A stretch of 64,000 bases of DNA. It comes from Blastomyces gilchristii SLH14081. Taxonomy: Eukaryota > Ascomycota > Eurotiomycetes > Onygenales > Ajellomycetaceae. Below are positions 36,100-47,649 of the stretch, piece by piece. The stretch spans positions 3,188,386 through 3,252,385 of the forward strand of contig NW_003101682.1 of NCBI RefSeq assembly GCF_000003855.2, in the 5' to 3' direction. Numbering within the stretch: position 1 is the first letter of the stretch; each line of letters begins with the position of its first letter. The notes under the pieces were generated by a model that did no database searches, was not told where the DNA came from, and saw nothing but the letters and a program-made list of their open reading frames with translations. Made by a program: the position numbers and the translations under genes.

Positions 36100-36996
36100 T
36101 CTTTTTATATATTATAGAAAAACTAACTATTCTGAGTAAAATACTCTGTAATATAATCTTACATAATATTATATATATTTTATTAAATTTATAAATAGAC
36201 TTTGTAATAGACTGACTATATAACTGTATCTGAGATTAGAATCAGAATATTTAATAGTTTCATTATTAATTTAATTAATTTTATTACACAGTATTAAGAC
36301 TAGATAATAGTCTTATACTATTTCAGTAAGACTTACTATCTACTCTTATTATATTTTTAAAATAAGACTATAATTTTTAGTTCTTAATTTAAATTCATTT
36401 TATTGCTTTAAATGACTTTAAATCTCATTTGAGTATTATCAAAAATTATTACTTTCTAAAAAATTAAAAACAGTCTAAAAAAACCTTAAAATGTCTAAAA
36501 ATAGTAACTTTATATCAAGATTGAGACTAAATAGAATTAGATAAGATTACTTTTTTATTTTTTCTAAGTTATAGTCTCATTTTAAGATCTAATAAATAGT
36601 TACTTTACATGTTTTTTAATAATTAATCTCAGCAGAATTTATACTAAGAAATGTATAAAATCAGTCTAAATAAGACTAAATATGAAATTTATAGTCTCAC
36701 TGATCAGTTTACTCTGCAGTCTATATAACTCTGATACTAATCTTTATTCTCTTTTTTACAGATATTTTCTACTATATTTACATTCTTTATATTCTTCTCT
36801 ACATTTATTACAATCTATACATTTATTGATATACTTTATTTATTATAGAAAAATCAACTTTTCTATGTAAAAAACACTGTAATGTAATATTATATATATT
36901 CTATTAAAAATATTTAAATACTCTAACTTATACAGCTTAGATTAATTTTTAAATCTTTATTCTTTTTTTCATTCTGCTTCTTTCATACATTCTCTA
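36100..36996. repeat. Dispersed repeat X, RIP-mutated copy, split by MITE-1
   Basis: Parts 36100-36207 and 36712-36996 match the copy at 23560-23960, with differences almost all C to T or G to A. The copy stops at 36996, where a copia LTR begins. Confidence 0.7.
36208..36711. mobile_element. MITE-1, 504 bp non-autonomous hAT derivative
   Basis: Begins TAGACTGAC and ends with a degenerate CAGTCTA-like terminus (CAGTTTA). Flanks CTTTGTAA (36200-36207) and CTCTGCAG (36712-36719) differ only by transitions, consistent with an original 8 bp TSD CTCTGCGG altered separately by RIP. Ends and size match the other copies and the termini of the full hAT at 44019-49875. Confidence 0.75.
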
Positions 36997-37273
36997 CAGA
37001 GAGTACTATCAAAAGAATTACACTGCTTAGATTTAATTATACAGCTAAGAAGTATTATCATATTTTAATAAGTAATTATATTTAGCTTTAAATTACTCTG
37101 TATTCTGATTACTATGTATTCTGAATTGTGATAAAGGTAATATAATGTAGTAGTTAATTATATTATCAAGATCTATCTATTGTGCAGCCTTTTATATGTG
37201 TAGGCATTTGTCAAGTGATCAGTGAACATCTCACTTATACAGAAGTAGTCAGTCTGTAGAGAGAAAATCTAAC
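36997..37273 (-). mobile_element. Ty1/copia LTR remnant (3' LTR, minus strand)
   Basis: Read on the minus strand the LTR starts TGTTAGATTTTC at 37273, directly after a purine-rich AAAAGAGG tract, and contains a TATAAAAGG box (complement near 37190-37200). The end at 36997 is set by where the interrupted repeat X resumes. The copia RNase H remnant lies just upstream on the same strand. Confidence 0.6.
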
Positions 37274-37489
37274 ACCTCTTTTAATTATTACTCTGCTGAG
37301 TAGACACATGTAACTCAGCAGAGCAGTTCTATAACTACAGAGAGAATATTACATATAAAATAGTAGTGTCTTCTGTCAAAGATTTCGCGGAGAACTAACA
37401 AGAATTTGAAGAATAAGAAAATAAATAAGATAAACAGTAAAATGAATGAACTATTATAGAAGTAGCAGAATGATAAGACTCTGTATTTA

Positions 37490-38015
37490 TCAGAATGCCT
37501 TCAGAGCTTTTCTAACTGTAGGCATACAGATCTCTATATTAATCAGAGCATCTTCATGAACTTTAACTATTAAAGCTTTCATTAGAGTATTCACAGTTAT
37601 ATCAGTGATATCTATTTATATAATTTTAACAATGCCTGCAGCTGCAGTATTACAGATGTGATGATATTTGATATTAATATAATGTATATTATGAGTAATC
37701 TTTTCATCATTCACTACAGCAATTGCTCTGTTATTGTCAATATATAGAAGAACTGTAAAATCAGAGAATAGAAATCCAAGTTTCATAAGTAGTCTGTGCA
37801 GACAGATTACAGTTTTGAAACTCTCAGAAACAGATATATACTCTGCTTCTATAATACTCAGTGTCACAATTATCTATTTAATAAATTTCCACATGATTGA
37901 TCTGTCAGTGAGACAGATAAGAAGACTTAATATAGATTTACAGTTGCTGATATCACCTGCTCAATCAGAATCTGTAAAGACTTCAAAGTTAAGCTCTTTC
38001 ACTCTGATGATATAA
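37490..38015 (-). pseudogene. Ty1/copia RNase H domain remnant
   Basis: Minus-strand translation gives a copia RNase H pattern: FTDSD with AGD, then IEAEYISVSESFKTVICL, YIDNNRAIAV, and INIKYHHI, broken by in-frame stops where tryptophan is expected (TGG to TGA/TAG). The conserved D, E and D are visible. The 5' part of the element is cut off by LINE A near 38028. Only the last domain and one LTR remain. Confidence 0.75.
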
Positions 38016-38027
38016 TGAATATAGTGA

Positions 38028-39983
38028 TCAGTTCATCAAGGCAGAGAGACTACTGAATAGTGTAATCAGACTATTAAATACTGAGAGAGATCTATTCTTT
38101 CAGACTATGAGATAATTATACATAGCCTGTATCATTTCAGTAGCTGATTATGAAGTTCAAGTTTGATAGAGTAATTAAGATAATTTCACTGAACTCTTTC
38201 AAAGTCTGTAAAACAGAGCTTTGAGAAGAATTCTGAGAGCATTCAAATCATCTTCTATTAAAGTAATGAAAATTGAAGCTTCAATTTCATCTTCTGCTAT
38301 TCAATTTAAAAAGGCCTGCATGAACTATACTCTGAGAGTCATGAAGATGAGTTTAAATTATATAATCAGAGAAAGAGTCTCTTCTTCATTTTCATTAATT
38401 AACTCAGAAAATGAACTGAATTGAAATAGATTTCTTGATTGAAATGAGAATAGTACTTCAAAGAAAATGCTCTCTCAACTGTATAGACTATGTTCACTGA
38501 TTAAAAATTAATTTTCATCATTAAATGTTGAGAAAATTGATCATGAGAAGATATCTGTCTGAAGTGAAAAGCTGAAATCTCTCATAGACTTATAAATAAG
38601 TGAACTATCTAAAGAGAGAGAATATGAATAGTATTTGAAGAAGATCTCTATAATTAATCTAAAAGACTCTATTCTGATTTACTCAGATGACTCAAAAAAT
38701 AAGAGTTTGAATAGATTAGATGCAGACATTGCTTATACTGAAGATAATATTAATTTCATCTTAGATTTCTGAAATTTGAGCTGTGAATCTGAAGTCTTTG
38801 ATGCTGAACTATTTATAATAGTAAAAGCTTTCAAACTTATTAAGATAAAATCTTATAAAAGAGGAAATAACTTGAAAGAGATATGAATATTCTCTGATAG
38901 TCAAGCTGCTTTAAAAAGATCTAAAAATAGTCAGATTTATAATAATTAAATAAATCTTGAACTGATTTTAAATTCTGTTATAAAGATTTAAAAGAGAAGA
39001 TTATTAAAACTAATAATTCATCTGTACTAAGTTCCTGCTTATATAAACATTTATAGCAATGAATTGACTGATTTTGCAGTAAGAATGAATTCAGAATTAA
39101 GCAGATCTATTCAGAAAACAGTGTTCTGATCTTTTATAAAGAGAAAGATAAAAGAATCTTGTTTAAATAAGTGAAATGAAAGCTGGCAGAAACAAAAGAA
39201 GAGTATATATTATGCAAGATTTGAGATAAAACCTAAGTGAAAACCTTGTTCAATTAAATGTAAAAAGAAAATATTCTCATCTATAATTCAGCTGAAACTA
39301 GAACATGGTTATTTCAAATCTTATATACAAAGATTTGATGATAGATTTGATTCAACAGAATGCTCATTCTGTAATACAAATGAAAATCCTGAGTATATTA
39401 TAATATATTATGCATTATATAATAGTCTCAGAGTCAGATTGAAGAAGAAGTATGATTTAAATCAATTAAATATAAGGTTCTTATTCTCAACTGAGACAGG
39501 AATTAAATATCTAATAGACTTTCTATCAGAAACTCAAGCAGCTATTAGAAAACAGCTGAATTCAGAAATATCTGAATATGAAGAGATGGAAATTGATTAG
39601 ATATAGTCTGTTAAAATAGCTATACACTATCTTTTAATAATTTTGATTTGTTATAGTCTCTCTTTACTTTACTTTTTCTTTTTTTTATTCTTTTCTATCT
39701 ATCTATTTAATGTGTCTATCTTTAAGACTGTGTTCTCTTTTCTTTTATCATGATATTATCAAATGATTTTAAAGTATCAGAAGGTGTTAAAATACTGCAA
39801 TTTATAAACAGTTTTTGTATTCTGAGCTGAAAGTTTCTGATTTTACATATCTGAAATTGATAAATGTATAATAGTTGACTTTATAGATATAGGAAAAACC
39901 CTGAGAACTAAAAGTTCTTAGGTAGACGTTATAGTCTCTGACTGCATACATCTATAAATGAAGAATAATAATAATAATAATAA
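38028..39983 (+). pseudogene. LINE A, 5'-truncated non-LTR retrotransposon (late RT, RNase H, zinc motif, AAT tail)
   Basis: Aligns along its length with LINE B from about 52140. It begins late in the RT region (ORF fragment 38221-38424, RRILRAFKSSSIKVMKIEAS), continues through RNase H (IYSDDSKN, FSDSQAALKR, VPAYINIYSNELTDFA) and a CxxC...H...C motif near 39361-39415, and ends in an (AAT)n tail at about 39960-39983. Many in-frame stops are TGA or TAA at Trp, Gln or Arg positions, as expected from RIP. Confidence 0.8.
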
Positions 39984-40616
39984 ATTATTTAAAGAATAAT
40001 TATAAGAGATCTTACTAATCAGTTCTTAAAATCTATTTAGAGAATAAGTTAAAAGACTCTGTAAGCTGAATAGAGAATATTTAAACTATAATTATTAATA
40101 TTAAAAAAGAAGATGAGAAATCTGATAAAGATTACTCACAGTACTTTATAAAATTATAATATAAATTAAGATCTGTGAAAAAAGAGCTCTGAAACAAGAT
40201 CTGAATAATAATATTTATAAAGAGACTGAATAAAAATATATAAAATAAGCTTATTAAGTAAGACTTTAAGCTCTTAACTTTGAAGAAACTGATAGCTCTT
40301 ATTCATTACTTACAGATTACTGTGAGAATAACAGATTTATAAAGAATGAATTATCAATCAGCTCTGCAAGAGTTAGAATGACAGAGAACAGATTTACTGT
40401 AAAAAGATAATAAAATATAAAGATATTTATATTTAATTATTAAGCAGAGAGAGAAAGCTTTATAAGCTTTTATAAATAAAGTATATAATAGAGAGATGAA
40501 GAAAACGAATCTCTGCTTTATCTATTTTAAATTAGCATATCCCTGTATAAACTATTCTAATAAACTGAAATAAAAATTTAAAAAGTTATAGATAGAGGCA
40601 GTAACTGCTTTCTTAA
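39984..40616. other. Unidentified AT-rich segment between LINE A and gypsy-2
   Basis: This 630 bp is not shared with the elements I could align. Plus-strand translation near 40260-40610 gives a charged, helix-like stretch broken by stops, so it may be part of another transposase. I cannot name it. Confidence 0.3.
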
Positions 40617-40951
40617 GACTAATATTATAAGATAAATATATTGACAACAGATATATAATAATAGTGATTATAAATTATAAAAGTCTTGTCTATTTATAAT
40701 TAATGATAAAATCTTTCAAATATTTAGCATGTTAAATATTGAAGTTTCAAGTGTATAATCTTTCATATTAAATACTGAAAGAAATCAGACACTGTGATAC
40801 CTGATATAATTAATCACAGACTCAATTTCGTAAGTGAGAGTTCTGTGAATAAGATATAAGCAAAGTTCATACTAAACACACTGAGAAGATGTAAGAAATT
40901 AGAATAAGTGAACATTATAATGTTCTACTTAAAGAATGATAAAGTGTTGAA

Positions 40952-41328
40952 GCCCTGGTGACTGAATGATCAATGCAGCCACCTGGTAGCACCTTGGCAT
41001 GGGAAATCAAGACATGTGAGTTTGAAACCCGCAGGGGATACATTAAATTCAGAACTCAAGCACCTCAGATTTCTAATAAATACAGAGGTGTATAAATCAC
41101 TTCAATGAATTACTCTATGTTTCTGAGCTGGAAAGTTATTATTGCATGTATCTAATTATCACTTCTTTGTATTTTCCTATGTTCTTGTTATCTTGACATG
41201 GTCTCAACACCTGTATTTCCTCCTGTATAATCAACACTTGACCTGTATTTAACATCATGCAAGGACTCATTATAAGCTCCGCTTGCATATAAGTATAATG
41301 AAAGAATAATAATAATAATAATAATAAT
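40952..41328 (+). mobile_element. SINE-1, tRNA-derived, AAT tail
   Basis: A 377 bp unit starting GCCCTGGTGACTGAATGATC with a degraded A box, and a B box GAGTTTGAAACCC at 41018-41030, ending in (AAT)n. It is flanked by AAAGTGTTGAA at 40941-40951 and 41329-41339. The matching site in gypsy-1 (about 58134-58190) has no insert, which defines both ends. The head resembles a class II (Leu/Ser-type) tRNA whose CpG sites were lost to RIP. Confidence 0.85.
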
Positions 41329-41432
41329 AAAGTGTTGAATAACAAGTATCTTGTAAAGATAGTAGAAGAGATACTTTCAAACTTCAAGCTGAGAAAATTG
41401 AAAAATAATATTATACTCTATTATAATATAGA

Positions 41433-42296
41433 GCTCTGATGACTGAATAATTAATGTGATTATCTAATAGCACCTTGATATAAGAAATCAAGATATGTGA
41501 GTTCAAAACCCGCAGAGAATATATTAAATTCAGAACTTATAGACTGACTATGTAAATATGTCTGAGATCAGAATCAGATTTTTTAATAGTCTCATTATCA
41601 ATTCAACTTATCTCATTACACAGTTTTAACATTAGATAGTAGTCTTATACAATCTCAGTGAAACTTACTGTCTACTCTTATCATATTTTTTAAATAAGAT
41701 TATGATTTTCACTTCTTAATTTAAATTATTTTTATTACTTTAAATGACTTTAAATCTTATTTAAGTGTTATCAAAAAGTGTTACTTTTTAAAAAATTAAA
41801 AATAGTCTAAAAAAAACCTTCAAATGTCTAAAAATAGTAACTTTATACTAAGAATGAGACTAAATGAGATCAAATGAAACCACTTTCTCATTTTTTTTAA
41901 GTCATAATTTCATTTTAAAATCTCATTTATAGTCACTTTACATGTTTTTTTAATTACTAGTCTCAGTGAAATTCACACCAAGAAATGTATGAGATCAGAT
42001 CAAATGAAATCAAATGTGAAATTCATGATTCTGGCAGCCAGTCTAGAAACTCAAGCATCTCAGATTTCTATAAATACAGAGGTGTATAAATTACTTCAAT
42101 AAATCACTCTATGTTTCTGAGATAAGAAGTTATTATTGCATGTATTTAATTGTCACTTCTTTGTATTTTCTATGTTCTTGTTATCTTGACATGATCTCAA
42201 CACCTGTATTTCCTTCTATATAATCAACACTTAACCTGTATTTAACATCACACAAGGACTCATTATAAGCTTCGCTTGTATATAAGTATAATGAAA

Positions 42297-42323
<27 letters not shown>
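41433..42323 (+). mobile_element. SINE-2, second copy, interrupted by MITE-2
   Basis: Same unit as SINE-1: head GCTCTGATGACTGAATAATT, B box AGTTCAAAACCC near 41510-41521, (AAT)n tail. Flanks TAATATAGA (41424-41432) and TAATCTAGA (42324-42332) match at eight of nine bases. The uninterrupted site is near 58236-58250 in gypsy-1. The B boxes of the two SINEs differ as TTTGA and TTCAA, implying an ancestral TTCGA mutated on opposite strands. Confidence 0.8.
41540..42045. mobile_element. MITE-2, 506 bp hAT derivative inside SINE-2
   Basis: Starts TAGACTGAC and ends GCCAGTCTA. Flanks AGAACTTA (41532-41539) and GAAACTCA (42046-42053) differ only by transitions and fit an original GGAACTCA duplication. 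SINE-1 shows the empty site. Ends match the full hAT. Confidence 0.8.
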
Positions 42324-42327
<4 letters not shown>

Positions 42328-42941
42328 CTAGAATATACAGAGACTCTCTATCTGAAACATTTATTTAAACATAACTTAATAACTTATATATATAAGAAAT
42401 TTAGTCACTTAGAAAGTTCTGAACTTATAAGTGTACTTGAATCAAGAGTGTACTGATCAAGCATAACTGAAGACATTTAGATATATACTTACAAGTGCCT
42501 GAATTACCAGGTCATGAAAGAATCTAAGAAAGAGTTAGAATGTAAGAAAGTATAATATCAGATGAAAAGTATAATACAGTTATTTAAGCAATGAGAGATA
42601 AATCTCACAGATATATTATCATGAATATCAAATGAAAATTGTTAAAAATCACTGCTATTAACTACACTACTGATTGATCAGTAGTGAAAGCAGTTTCAGA
42701 GATGACTGAGAAGATAGTAATAAAGTTCTTATACAATGAGATCTATATTAACCATGAAATACTGTGTAAAATTCTGACTGATAATAATGTGAATCTTATA
42801 GAAGAAGTAATAAGGCATTTTATAAGTCAGTTACAGATAAGATATCATAGAACAATATTATATCATCTGTAGATAAATAAGAAGATAAAACACTTGAATG
42901 AAATTCTGAGTAATATACTGATAAAATATCTAGTGAGTAAG

Positions 42942-43107
42942 TGTGATTTGAAAGAATGTATAATTGCTGAATAATAACACAGTCACTTCTGAACATGCTT
43001 ACAAATGTAAAGAGGCTCTAGCGGTCACTAATTAATTTAGATAACATATATAAAAAGCCGGTGTATGTCTGTAATTGTACACTGACTTAAGCAATGTTTG
43101 AATCACA
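42942..43107 (+). mobile_element. LTR of gypsy-3
   Basis: Starts TGTGATTTGAAAG and ends TTTGAATCACA; 166 bp, aligning end to end with the 179-180 bp LTRs of gypsy-1, with RIP-type differences. The internal region resumes after the MITE/hAT nest at 49943. Confidence 0.8.
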
Positions 43108-44379
43108 TCTAGACAGACTGTGTGACTGTGTCTGAGACCAGGACCAGAATATTTAATAGTCTTATTATCAATTCAACTAATTTCATTACACAGTTTTAAC
43201 ATTAGATAGTAGTTTCATACTGTTTCAGTGAGACTTACTGTCTACTCTTATTACATTTTTCAAATGAGATCATGATTTTCACTTCTCAATTTAAATTATT
43301 TTTATTACTTTAAATGACTTTAAATCTCATTTAAGTGTTATCAAAAAGTATTACTTTTTAAAAAATTAAAAATAGTCTAAAGAAAACCTTAAAATGTCTA
43401 AAAATAGTAACTTTATACTAAGAATGAAACTAAATGAGATTAAATGAGATCACTTTCTTATTTTTTCTAATGATTAGTCCCAGTGGAATTCACATCAAGA
43501 AATGTATGAGATCAGATTAAATGAGACTAAATATGAAATTCATAGTTCTGATAATCAGTCTAAACTGGCCGCTGAGATCATGAATTTCATATTTGATCTC
43601 ATTTAGTCTGATCTTATACATTTCTTGGCATGAATCTCACTGAGACTAGTTATTAAAAAAACATGCAAAGTGACTATATATCAGATCTCAAAATGAAATC
43701 ATGACTTGAAAAAAATAAGAAAGTGATCTTAATTAGTCTCATTTAGTCTCATTCTTGACATAAAGTTACTATTTTTAGACATTTTAAGCTTTTCTTTAGA
43801 CTATTTTTAATTTTTTAAAAAGTAACACTTTTTGATAACACTCATATACAGATTTAAAGTCATTTAAAGCAATAAAAATAATTTAAATTGAGAAGTGAAA
43901 ATCATGATCTTATTTGAAAAATGTGACAAGAGTAAAGAGTAAGTCTCACTGAGACAGTATGAAACTACTATCTAATGTTAAAACTGTGTAATGAGATCAG
44001 TCGAATTGATAATGAGACTAGACTGACCGTGTAACCATGTCTGAGACCAGGATCAAACTTTACAGTTGTCATGTTGTCTAAAAGCATTACTTCTGATCAT
44101 GATTTGTGTTCATCACATTGATTTCAAATCCTGTTATTTCAAATATTAAAGGTCTCAGATTCACTTTTCAAATAAAAATCTAGTCTCAGATAAAGAATAT
44201 GTTTGAATTCTTAGTCACATTTTCATTCTGATCTCATTATTGAAAATGATACTAAATGAGACTATGAAATCATTTCTCACTTACATAATATTATAACATA
44301 GTGCTTATTTGTTGAAAATTCAACAGAGAGTATTATCAAATATCATTACTTTTCTAAACACAGATTATAATCAATATCA

Positions 44380-44590
44380 TTTTAATTAAAAAAAAAAATG
44401 TAAAATATAAAAAATAACAAAAAAATAAAAAACAAAACAACAAGAAAAAATCACAATAAAAAAAAAAAAAAAAGAGAAAGAAAAAAAGAAGAGAAAGAAA
44501 AAAAGAGACAGAAAGAGAAAGAAAAATAAAAAAAAAAAAGAAAAGAAAAAGAAAAAAACAAAAAACAAAAATAAAAAAAAAATCAAGATC
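44380..44590. repeat. A-rich low-complexity tract inside the hAT
   Basis: Nearly pure A/G/C on the plus strand with long A runs. ORFs on the other strand encode only Phe/Leu/Ser runs and are not genes. Confidence 0.8.
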
Positions 44591-45669
44591 ACAGAGCTGC
44601 AGCATCTCTAAAATACTTACTTTTTAGAGTCTTTGTAATATTCATCATTAACTGTGTATCTCTCACAGTGAGAGTAACACAGCTGTGATAAGTTATTGTC
44701 TTAATATCATCTAATAAATAATCAGTATATATCTATATAAATGTGAATAATTAGAAAATATACACTCAAAAAGTGTGGCCAGGATGAACTCTGCTATCAC
44801 TTGAATAACATCAAGAGCAGAACACTGAAATTAATAATTCTTCTCATTAATTTCACAGACAAGGTGTGTGAAGATAGTCTTGAGAAATATAAGATTCTCT
44901 GACTTCTGATAGAAACAGATCTCATGAAGAGACTCTATTTTCATTATATCAGAGACTGAGTGTTATTAAAAAGCATTACTTCAATACATATACACTTACT
45001 GCAGCAATTCACTCTCTGTGCATGTGACTGAGAGTTACAGCTTTTCCACACTGTATGACTCTCTCTGGAATGCTGCTGCTGGTTTGCAACTCACACAGTC
45101 TCTCAGTTCAGCATGCACTGTGCATATACAGCCCTGCATGCTGAGGCTGTGTTGATCATTATGATCTGATGTGGTACTCACTTTTCACAGGCCATGTTTC
45201 ATTTGATTGAGAAGAGGAGGGAATGCAACTGCTGTTTTATTTGAGAGAGAATGAGTAATTGAATCTGTAGAAGATAATTTGATTTCTTCTGCATTTAAAA
45301 TTTGATTAGTCTATACTCTTCAATTTGAGAGTTTCTGAGAGTGTTTTAATAGTTTTCATATCAGCTTGAAATTAGTGATTGATTGAAGAAGAGAAAAGAG
45401 AGAAGAAAGAAATGAGAATAACTTATCTTTATAATATGAAAACAGAGAATTGCTGCAATCATTTACTCTAGCAATAAAAATCTGTTTTCTGCATGTATCT
45501 CTGATACACATTATATGATAACTGCATACAAAGAATATCAACAGTGCATACATTGAATGAAGATGATATTGCTATACAACACTGTAGCTGTTTCTGTACA
45601 TTGCTGAAAGCTGTTAATATTTTCTTTGAGTCTCTTTATATTTGATAAGTCAGTAATATATTTCAATGC

Positions 45670-45790
45670 ACTCTCTCTTTCATCATCATCATTATTATTA
45701 TTATCATTATTATCATCATCACTATCATTATCATTATTATCATCATCATTATCACTATTATCATCATTATTATTATTATTATTATCATAT
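45670..45790. repeat. ATT/ATC microsatellite inside the hAT
   Basis: About 120 bp of mixed ATT and ATC triplets. The overlapping His/Tyr-rich ORF is an artefact of the repeat. Confidence 0.85.
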
Positions 45791-45879
45791 TATTTCTGAC
45801 TGCCTCTTCTGTCTTCACCTCTCTTCAACACTCATTAAAATCAATCATGTCATCTCTCTTCAAATATTCTGCAGTTCTG

Positions 45880-46625
45880 TGAACCATCAAGGCATATAAG
45901 CACTGTCACAGATTGAAGGAAGAGAAGAAGAAGGTGTTTAAGTGAGAAGAGACAGATTGTAAGATATATTATAATGCCTTGAAGAGGCTCTGTAAGAGAG
46001 TAGAATGATAATGATTTTAAGTAACACTTCTGATAGATTTAGACTGAACTAAGTATAGAAATAATGTGAATAACACCATCTGTGAGAGATTGAAGAAGAA
46101 GACAGTGAAGAGTCTCATACAGTAGTGATAAGATCAGAAGAAGTTCTGAGAATAATTTGAGATCAAGATAAAGAGAGAGAGAGAGAAGAAGAGTGTTACT
46201 ATAAATAAGCAGCAGCAGAAGAAGATTAAGAGAATGTTAAAGTGAGAGATAAAAAAGTCAAAACTGATAAGTTTTTTATTTATTAAGAGATAACAATTTT
46301 TGATAATACTTCTATTCTCTAATTGATTAGCAGAAGCTGACAGAGGAGAAGAGAATTGAGACCTTGTTCAGGTCTTGAATGCACTTCATGATTCAGAATA
46401 TTGAGAAGACAGCCCTGCTCTCTGAGTATGCTAATCTGCTTATCACTGAGATGAAACCTGAGACAGCAGACCAGAAAATGCAGGATTTTGAGATACAGAT
46501 TAACCTGGCTGAGAGAGAGCAATGAGAACCCTTGTCTGAGAAGACAGTGAAGAGAGATTTTGAGATGATTATCATCTCAGATGAGGAGAAGAAGAAGAAG
46601 AAGAAGAAGAATGAGAAGTGAATTA
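45880..46625 (+). pseudogene. Possible accessory ORF of the hAT element, multi-exon, degenerate
   Basis: Plus-strand translation allowing RIP stops gives a coherent charged protein in pieces: HRLKEEKKKVFKWEETDCKI, then KREREKKSVTINKQQQKKIK, then after an apparent intron (about 46269-46330) MIQNIEKTALLSEYANLLIT, EMKPETADQKMQDFEIQINL, and a tail DEEKKKKKKKNEK. Stops fall where TGG or CAG/CGA codons are likely. It lies left of the transposase on the same strand. I do not recognise a family. It may be a second hAT-encoded protein or a captured sequence. Confidence 0.45.
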
Positions 46626-47649
46626 TAAAGAATGATAAGAAGAATAAGAAAGAGAAGAAAGATAATGAGTAGAAAAAGTTTTTTTCTTTTTATATTAATT
46701 AGTTGTAAGTTCATAATTATTAATAATTGAAATTAATTTTGAGTTTTTAAAAATTATTGTACAAGTTGTAATCAAGTCAGGAACAATATATATATATATA
46801 TATATATTTAACTATCATGATTCACAAATCACTATAATGTATAAGTATCAACATTTTTTCAACATTAATATTCACAATATTAATATATTTTTAATGATAT
46901 TATCTGATAATATAATTTAGTAACACTCTCTTTCACAATATTAATATATTTTAAGAAATATGACAGAGATTAATCAAGATTGTTTATTTACTTTTATATA
47001 TTAATAATATTCAATCTGAGTTAGTACTAAAATTATAACTAAGCTAAGAAACAAGATTATTTTCTCTTATATTAATTCTTCTTACACACATCAGTGATCA
47101 GTTATTGAAAATAAATTATCATCTTTCTTAAATTATTATCATATCTTCTGAATTCACTTCTTTCACTTCTTTTACTTCTATTGAAGATTCATAAACTCTT
47201 CAAAAAATCACTGTGAATCACAAAGTCTATGTTATTTATAATTCAACACAGAATGCTCTCTTTCAATCATAATAAATAATCACTTCATTCTTCAGATCTG
47301 ATTTCAGGTCATGAAATTTATGAAAAACTCAACACAAATATTGAGATGAACTATGAAATAATTATCAACAGATTACATTACAGATTACTGAAGAGTCATC
47401 TCTCTGCTACAATCACTGCAACTTTATTCAGAAACATTCATTATAAACTGATCATAGCTCTGAAGAAATTTCCTGACATCTGAAGTCATCAGAATGCAGA
47501 TAATAAAAGAAAAATAATCAGAAAATTACTACTGAACTGATAAGTTACTCTATCAGATAATAATTTTTGATAACACTAACTTTCTAATTTGAAGAAAATC
47601 ATGTGAAAATAATCTTATATCAGTACTCTGATTTCATAACTCTCATCTG

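Larger units (their letters stand above)
40617..42941 (+). pseudogene. Gypsy-2: Ty3/gypsy RNase H to integrase fragment, split by two SINEs
   Basis: Aligns with gypsy-1 positions about 57822-58857. It contains the RNase H end (YIDNRYIIIVI) and the integrase core (fragment 42684-42872, KAVSEMTEKIVIKFLYNEI, then ILTDNNVNLIEE). SINE-1 and SINE-2 interrupt it. It is cut at 42941, where the LTR of gypsy-3 begins, so gypsy-3 probably inserted here. Confidence 0.8.

Noticed and set aside
44354..44605. Minus-strand ORFs made of Phe and Leu runs
   Set aside because: They come from an A-rich low-complexity tract on the plus strand and are not genes.
45666..45899. His/Tyr-rich ORF
   Set aside because: Translation of an ATT/ATC microsatellite.
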